Source: an uncultured Erysipelotrichaceae bacterium (GTDB lineage: Bacteria > Bacillota_I > Bacilli_A > Erysipelotrichales > Erysipelotrichaceae). From it: a stretch of DNA of 9,686 bases. The notes beneath the pieces were generated by a model. That model had not been told where the DNA came from and did no database searches. It was given only the letters and a program-made list of their open reading frames with translations. The stretch covers positions 1-9,686 of the forward strand of contig CALNCD010000069.1 of NCBI GenBank assembly GCA_937874965.1. Reading direction: 5' to 3'. Both the position numbers and the translations under genes were made by a program. Each line of letters begins with the position of its first letter. Positions within the stretch are counted from its first letter, which is position 1. Below are positions 5,228 through 9,686 of this stretch, in pieces.

Positions 5228-6832
5228 ATGCAATTCAATCCTTATCAGTACCGTTATCCGTCGCAGCGCAATCTTGTCTATTCCAATCGTGGCGTTGTGG
5301 CCACAAGCAGCCCATATGCGTCTTCCATCGGACTGGATATTCTGAAACGCGGGGGAAATGCCGTAGATGCGGCGGTTGCTGTTGCGGCAGCATTGACGGT
5401 TGCGGAGCCCTCAGCCAACGGCATCGGCGGCGATCTATTTGCCCAAGTCTACATGAACAGACAGCTTTATGGTTTGAATGCGAGCGGCAGAGCCCCGGCG
5501 TTGATGACGCATAGCAGTCTTGCTGAAAAAGGGAAAATTATTTCAACGGTTGGATTTGACGGCGTCAGCGTTCCAGGCATTCCTTCGGGCTGGGCTGCTT
5601 TGAATGAACGGTTTGGGACACTCTCGTTGGAGACATTGATGGAACCTGCAGCTCAATTGGCTGAACAGGGCTTTGCTGTGCCGATTCAGGTTTCGCTTGC
5701 CTTGGAGCGTTACCATGGCCTTTTTCAGGCTAAAAAAGATGCCTATCCGGTACTCGGGAACTGGTTTACGACTTTTTCGCCGAACGGGGTCCTGATGCCT
5801 GGAGAAGTGCTGATTCTCAAAGACCATGCCAAGGCCCTGCGTGCTATCGGCAAGACTGGTGCGAAATCCTTCTATGAAGGCGAAATTGCTGAAGCAATTG
5901 ATCGTTTCTCCAAAGAGTTCGGAGGGTTTTTGAGGTATGAGGATTTAAAGAACCATCAGGTCGAATGGGTTACACCTATTTCACTGGACTACCGGGGGTA
6001 CAAGGTGTATGAATTACCGCCTAACGGAATCGGTTTGATTGCGTTAATGGGGTTGAATACCCTGGAGGCACTGCCTGTTGATCCTTCGGATAAGCTGGGG
6101 TTGTTGCATCAGCAGATGGAATCCATGAAATTAGCCTTTACGGATGGACTTGCTGTGATCGGGGATCCTGCGTTTACATCCCTTGACCTGAGATCATACC
6201 TAAGCAAAGAATACGGTCGAAAACGGTCTTCCCTGATTAGCGATCAGGCGCTCATGCCTCAGCCGAGTGAACCGTTGGGAGGCTCCACCGTGTATTTCTG
6301 TGTCGGTGATCAATGGGGAAATATGGTCTCCCTGATTCAGAGCTGCTTCACCGGATTCGGAAGCGGCTGTGTCGTTCCTGAGTGGGGAATCAGCCTTCAT
6401 AATCGTGCCAGCCAGTTTTCCCTGGATGAAAACCATCCGAATTGCGTTCACCCTGGCAAACGGCCTTTCCATACGATTATCCCGGGTTTCCTGGGTCAAG
6501 GAGTGCGTATGATCGGACCTTTTGGCGTTATGGGAGGTCCGTTGCAACCGCAGGCACATCTTCAGGTCATCTCGTCTTTAATTGATCAGCAATGTAATCC
6601 TCAGGAAGCTTTGGATGCGCCGCGCTGGCAATGGGTCAGCGGCAGGCATATTCAGGTTGAATTACGGATGGACCCAGCACTTATTGCTGGTCTGCGTGCG
6701 AAAGGCCATGCGATTGAGGTGTTGCCCGATAAGACAACGCTTGGACGCGGACAGATTATCTTCCGCCAGGGCAATGGTGTCTACGTGGGTGCAACAGAGG
6801 GCCGAACAGACAGCTCGATTGCGATATGGTAA
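5228..6832 (+). CDS. Gamma-glutamyltransferase-family protein (YwrD-like, cytosolic)
   Basis: A 534-residue Ntn-hydrolase of the gamma-glutamyltranspeptidase family. Such enzymes cleave themselves before a Thr, which then attacks gamma-glutamyl bonds for hydrolysis or transfer. The motif GGSTVYFCVGDQWGN places the nucleophile at Thr354, giving a predicted large subunit of 353 and a small subunit of 181 residues. Other family marks are KRGGNAVDAAVAVAAAL (40-56), GIGGD (65-69), the substrate Arg region NASGRAP (Arg88), GFGSG (376-380) and MGGPLQPQAHLQV (435-447). There is no signal peptide, unlike classical secreted GGT, so it resembles the cytosolic YwrD group and its real substrate is unclear. 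The ATG at 5228 is 6 nt after GGGGTG and directly behind a strong promoter. Its stop overlaps the start of the aldehyde dehydrogenase, so the two are cotranscribed and probably translationally coupled. Alternative: a related gamma-glutamyl hydrolase or acylase. Confidence 0.92.
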   Translation: MQFNPYQYRYPSQRNLVYSNRGVVATSSPYASSIGLDILKRGGNAVDAAVAVAAALTVAEPSANGIGGDLFAQVYMNRQLYGLNASGRAPALMTHSSLAEKGKIISTVGFDGVSVPGIPSGWAALNERFGTLSLETLMEPAAQLAEQGFAVPIQVSLALERYHGLFQAKKDAYPVLGNWFTTFSPNGVLMPGEVLILKDHAKALRAIGKTGAKSFYEGEIAEAIDRFSKEFGGFLRYEDLKNHQVEWVTPISLDYRGYKVYELPPNGIGLIALMGLNTLEALPVDPSDKLGLLHQQMESMKLAFTDGLAVIGDPAFTSLDLRSYLSKEYGRKRSSLISDQALMPQPSEPLGGSTVYFCVGDQWGNMVSLIQSCFTGFGSGCVVPEWGISLHNRASQFSLDENHPNCVHPGKRPFHTIIPGFLGQGVRMIGPFGVMGGPLQPQAHLQVISSLIDQQCNPQEALDAPRWQWVSGRHIQVELRMDPALIAGLRAKGHAIEVLPDKTTLGRGQIIFRQGNGVYVGATEGRTDSSIAIW

Positions 6833-8208
6833 CGTCAATGATCTCCCTGAACGAACGGCTTGGTTTGTCCAAAACGTATTATAGAAGCATGAAAACTCAG
6901 GATTATTCCTTCAGGATTCATCACCTGAATCGCCTGGAATGCTATCTGAAAGCGCATGAAATGCAGATGAATCAGGCCTTGTATCTGGACCTCCGTAAAT
7001 CTGCAGAAGAGAGCTACTTGAGTGAACTCGGTTTGGTCTATCAGGAAATCCGCTTCATGAGAAAACATCTCAAGCGATGGATGAAACCGAAACGAGTCCG
7101 CACCGGAATGGTTCAATGGCCAAGCCAAGGGTGGATCTACCAAGAGCCTCTTGGTGTCGTTTTGATTATTTCACCGTGGAATTATCCGCTCCAGCTTTCA
7201 TTAGTGCCTTTGATCGGTGCGCTTGCCTCAGGGAATTGCTGCATCCTGAAAACCTCTGAGCATGCACCGGCAACCGCTGCTTTTCTAACTCAATTGGTGA
7301 ATGATCTCTTTGATCCCGATTTCATCAGCGTGGTTGAAGGGGATGCTCAGGTCAGCCATATCTTGACAACCTTGCCGTTTGATGCGATTTTCTTTACGGG
7401 AAGTACTGCAGTCGGAAAACAGGTCCTGGCAACGGCGGCAACCAATCTGGTGCCGGTTACTTTGGAATTAGGCGGGAAATCACCGGCTGTTGTTGCTGGA
7501 GATGCCGACATCAATCTGGCCGCAAAACGTATTATCTGGGGGAAGTGCTTGAACAGTGGACAAACCTGTGTTGCTCCCGATATGGTGTATGTCGATGAGC
7601 GTGTGTACGATGCCTTTATCTCAGCCTGTATCCGCTGGATCAAGGTATTTTATGGCGATACACCGCTTACTCACCCGGATTGGGGAAGGATAATCAATAC
7701 AAGCCATTATCAGCGCTTGGTGAATTATCTCAATCAAGGAACTATCTGCTATGGAGGAGGATTCTGTGAATCGACGTTGCAGATTGAACCTACTTTGATG
7801 AGTCATCTTGAACCTGGCGGATCGATTTGGGAAGATGAACTTTTTGGGCCGATTTTGCCGGTTGTTGCGTTCAAAGACATGAATGCTCTGATCGATGAGC
7901 TTTCAATGATGCCCCATCCACTTGCCCTCTACCTGTTCACGCCGTCAAAATCGATTGAGTCCGCTGTGCTCAAGTCCTTGTCCTTCGGCGGAGGCTGCAT
8001 CAATGATACAATCATGCATCTCACAAGTGACCATTTGCCTTTTGGAGGCATTGGTGTGAGCGGCATGGGGGCGTATCATGGCCAGAAGAGCTTAGAGACA
8101 TTTTCGCACAGCAAAAGCATCCTGAAGTCCAGCTCAGGTTTTGATCTCCCGCTTCGCTATCCACCGTATCAGAAATCAATGCGTTGGTTGAAACGGTTCT
8201 TTCGCTGA
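6826..8208 (+). CDS. Aldehyde dehydrogenase, class-3-like NAD(P)+-dependent
   Basis: A 460-residue ALDH-superfamily enzyme that oxidises an aldehyde to a carboxylate with NAD(P)+. Visible residues are the PWNY motif with Asn119, Lys142 in the cofactor region (LKTSE, where LKPSE is more usual), FFTGS (189-193), the general base Glu214 in LELGGKSP, the nucleophile Cys248 in NSGQTC, and Glu338 in EDELFGP. The spacing and the C-terminal LRYPPY segment fit the short ALDH3/YwdH-like class, usually about 455 residues. The start is uncertain: ATG 6826 overlaps the end of the ggt-like gene by 7 nt, ATG 6838 is a second choice, and neither has a clear ribosome binding site, so translational coupling is likely. 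The natural substrate cannot be read from sequence; the neighbour hints at gamma-glutamylated or amine-derived aldehydes. It ends directly against the convergent regulator gene with no spacer. Confidence 0.92.
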   Translation: MVTSMISLNERLGLSKTYYRSMKTQDYSFRIHHLNRLECYLKAHEMQMNQALYLDLRKSAEESYLSELGLVYQEIRFMRKHLKRWMKPKRVRTGMVQWPSQGWIYQEPLGVVLIISPWNYPLQLSLVPLIGALASGNCCILKTSEHAPATAAFLTQLVNDLFDPDFISVVEGDAQVSHILTTLPFDAIFFTGSTAVGKQVLATAATNLVPVTLELGGKSPAVVAGDADINLAAKRIIWGKCLNSGQTCVAPDMVYVDERVYDAFISACIRWIKVFYGDTPLTHPDWGRIINTSHYQRLVNYLNQGTICYGGGFCESTLQIEPTLMSHLEPGGSIWEDELFGPILPVVAFKDMNALIDELSMMPHPLALYLFTPSKSIESAVLKSLSFGGGCINDTIMHLTSDHLPFGGIGVSGMGAYHGQKSLETFSHSKSILKSSSGFDLPLRYPPYQKSMRWLKRFFR

Positions 8209-8814
8209 TTAAACCAAGGTGTTGAAGTAATAGATGACCAGCTGCGTTCGATCACGGACATCCAGTTTCTCCAAGAGACGGCTGATCTGGTTGCGAACAG
8301 TCCCTTCACTGTATCCGAGTGTTTGAGCAATCTCTTTGTTGCTGTGTCCCTTTGCGATTAATTCCAGCAGTTCCCGCTCTTTTGCATTTATCGCATTCAA
8401 GTGCTGTGATGGCACTTTTTTTGCCGACTTGATAAAGGGGGTACCCAAAACAATCTGATTTGCCATGATGCTTTGCAAAGCCAGATGCAATGAATTGAAA
8501 TCCTGCTTCAAAAGATAGCCGCGCGCACCGATCTGCATGGCTTGTTCCAGGTACTCCTCGTCCTGGAAAGTCGTAAGGAAGACAATCTTGGCATCCGGGA
8601 AACATTGAAGGACGGCTCGGCCAGCATCAATCCCGTTGACAGTTGACATACGGATGTCCATCATCAGGATATCCGGCTGGTAAGTGCGGTAGAGCTCCAG
8701 CGCCTGTTCTCCGTCATGGCCGATAGCCACGACCTGGGTCTTTGCATGCTGTTCGAGAATGGTTTTCAGGGATGAACTGACAATCGGGTCATCATCAATG
8801 ACGATTAGTTTCAT
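8209..8814 (-). CDS. Two-component response regulator, NarL/LuxR family
   Basis: A 201-residue DNA-binding regulator. The receiver domain (about 1-115) has the acidic pocket DDD at 7-9, the phospho-acceptor Asp53 in LMMDIRM, Thr81/Thr82 and Lys103. The LuxR-type helix-turn-helix (about 138-198) shows NAKERELLELIAKGHSNKEI and GYSEGTVRNQISRLLEKLDV, with the usual spacing. The start at 8814 is preferred over an upstream in-frame extension because AAGGAGG (8821-8827) lies 6 nt before it and the protein then starts MKLIVIDDDP, as expected. The start lies 20 nt inside the end of the sensor kinase gene, so they are one operon and a cognate pair. Target genes are not identifiable; such pairs often control a nearby exporter or envelope-stress genes. 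Confidence 0.94.
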   Translation of the reverse strand: MKLIVIDDDPIVSSSLKTILEQHAKTQVVAIGHDGEQALELYRTYQPDILMMDIRMSTVNGIDAGRAVLQCFPDAKIVFLTTFQDEEYLEQAMQIGARGYLLKQDFNSLHLALQSIMANQIVLGTPFIKSAKKVPSQHLNAINAKERELLELIAKGHSNKEIAQTLGYSEGTVRNQISRLLEKLDVRDRTQLVIYYFNTLV

Positions 8815-9686
8815 GGGAAGCCTCCTTGGGCAGACTGAGATAGGTTCTGAAGCCGTTCTCACTGGACATGCTGATTACACCGTTGAGATCATGCACCCGC
8901 TTTTCGATGCCTACCAGACCAATGCCTTTCTGGAAGTCAATGGTCTCAGTGCTCTGACCATTATCCTGTATGGTGCAATGAATTCGATGCAAGGATTCAT
9001 CAAGGATCAAGGTGACCTTATCTGCATGGGCATGCTTCATGGTATTGGTCAAGGATTCCGTGATAATGGCGAGGAGAGTCGTTTGATACAAGATGGATAA
9101 CGGTGAGTAGATAGCATAAGTGTAGGTTACTTGAAGGGTTGGAAATTGGTGGAAGAGCTGCTGAATATCCTGATTCAGATCCAGTGATTTCCGATAAAGT
9201 TCGTGAACGCTGGCACGTACGGAACTCATGGCTTGGTTCAGTGTTTCTTGCAAAGGGGTATAATCGGTGGAGGGATTGAGGGTCGAGAGTGCACCGACCT
9301 GAAGCAAGGAACGGGTCAGTAAATGACCGACATTATCATGGATGTCGCGGGCAATCCGATTCCGCTCGTTCAATACAGAGATTTCCAGTTCATTCTGCTG
9401 CTGAAGGAGCAGGTGCTGGCGATTTTCCTGTGCTTTGAGCTGTTCGGATTGGAGCTGATCCTGTTTGCGCTGCTGAAGGATGAGAAATTGATGACTTTGT
9501 TTTAGAGATCGGTTGAGAAATACAACCAGAATAATAAGACAGAAGAGGATCGGCTTGAGCATCAACGGACTTGCGATGAGGGTTAGGGTGGAAAGCAAGA
9601 AAAGCAGCCAGGCGGGAAGATCAGCAGTAACCAACAAGGCGTAACCGATGACTAACTCAGGGCAGAACAATGAAAAGACCAGATAG
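8795..9686 (-). CDS. Sensor histidine kinase, HisKA_3 (LiaS/DesK-like) type (partial, N-terminus beyond window)
   Basis: The frame is open through the right edge (upstream codons give YLVFSLF), so the true start lies outside and the TTG near 9670 is not a likely start. The visible part begins with hydrophobic stretches that make at least two membrane helices, ending at VVFLNRSLKQ. A Gln-rich coiled-coil linker follows. The phospho-acceptor site is NERNRIARDIHDNVGHLL, with the His codon at 9338-9340. The ATPase domain has an N-box ITESLTNTMKHAHA, then DNG and a glycine-rich GIGLVGIEKRV. It would autophosphorylate in response to a membrane or envelope signal and pass the phosphate to Asp53 of the overlapping regulator. 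There is no large extracellular sensor domain in the visible part, which fits intramembrane-sensing kinases. Its stop at 8795 lies inside the regulator gene. Confidence 0.93.
   Translation of the reverse strand, partial: YLVFSLFCPELVIGYALLVTADLPAWLLFLLSTLTLIASPLMLKPILFCLIILVVFLNRSLKQSHQFLILQQRKQDQLQSEQLKAQENRQHLLLQQQNELEISVLNERNRIARDIHDNVGHLLTRSLLQVGALSTLNPSTDYTPLQETLNQAMSSVRASVHELYRKSLDLNQDIQQLFHQFPTLQVTYTYAIYSPLSILYQTTLLAIITESLTNTMKHAHADKVTLILDESLHRIHCTIQDNGQSTETIDFQKGIGLVGIEKRVHDLNGVISMSSENGFRTYLSLPKEASHETNRH

Noticed and set aside
5176..5514. Cys-rich plus-strand reading frame of 112 codons
   Set aside because: It starts on the -35 box of the ggt promoter and overlaps the ggt-like gene in another frame; the composition is a frame artefact.
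6200..6559. Minus-strand reading frame of 119 codons inside the ggt-like gene
   Set aside because: Antisense to the catalytic Thr region, with no ribosome binding site or family resemblance.
1..9686. CRISPR arrays, tRNA or rRNA genes, riboswitches, origins
   Set aside because: No repeat-spacer periodicity, cloverleaf or rRNA-like sequence was seen, and the only sizeable non-coding stretches (1881-2019, 4993-5227) are explained by promoter, IS and hairpin features.

Overview
The window looks like a chromosomal segment of a Gram-positive, Bacillota-type bacterium. The signs are AGGAGG-type ribosome binding sites, a CcpA-type cre site, sigma-A-like promoters, a Firmicutes-style glycerol-3-phosphate oxidoreductase pair, a cytosolic YwrD-like gamma-glutamyltransferase and a LiaS/DesK-type two-component pair. 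A member of the Erysipelotrichia is possible, but that is only an impression. The IS element is visibly richer in A+T than the genes around it.

Layout. (1) Minus strand, 1-1880: two overlapping flavoprotein genes. One is a GlpA-like dehydrogenase with a C-terminal [2Fe-2S] BFD domain. The other is a pyridine-nucleotide/FAD oxidoreductase that runs off the left edge. Their promoter region has a perfect -10 box overlapped by a consensus-perfect cre site, which predicts carbon catabolite repression. (2) Plus strand, 2020-3781: a one-gene MsbA-type ABC exporter, broken by a perfect 54-bp palindrome at 2446-2499 that adds a stop codon and shifts the frame. (3) 3803-5062: a complete-looking IS3-family (IS150-like) insertion sequence on the minus strand with terminal inverted repeats, an AACC target duplication and an A AAA AAG frameshift site. 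A single in-frame nonsense codon removes the last 41 residues of its transposase. It landed in the left arm of an 11-bp hairpin in the exporter/ggt intergenic region. (4) Plus strand, 5228-8208: a gamma-glutamyltransferase-family gene and a class-3-like aldehyde dehydrogenase overlap by 7 nt and form an operon behind a clear TTGAAC-17-TATACT promoter. (5) Minus strand, 8209-9686: a NarL/LuxR-family response regulator and its overlapping sensor histidine kinase, whose N-terminus lies beyond the right edge. The regulator's stop codon directly abuts that of the aldehyde dehydrogenase.

How the genes relate. The two flavoproteins probably oxidise glycerol-3-phosphate or a similar 2-hydroxyacid under catabolite control. 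The transferase and aldehyde dehydrogenase are co-expressed and may act on gamma-glutamyl compounds and aldehydes. The target of the two-component system is not visible. No new defence or mobile system is evident. The most unusual signals are the palindrome inside the exporter gene, the nonsense-mutated IS sitting in a pentamer-repeat hairpin, and the cre site over the glp-like promoter.
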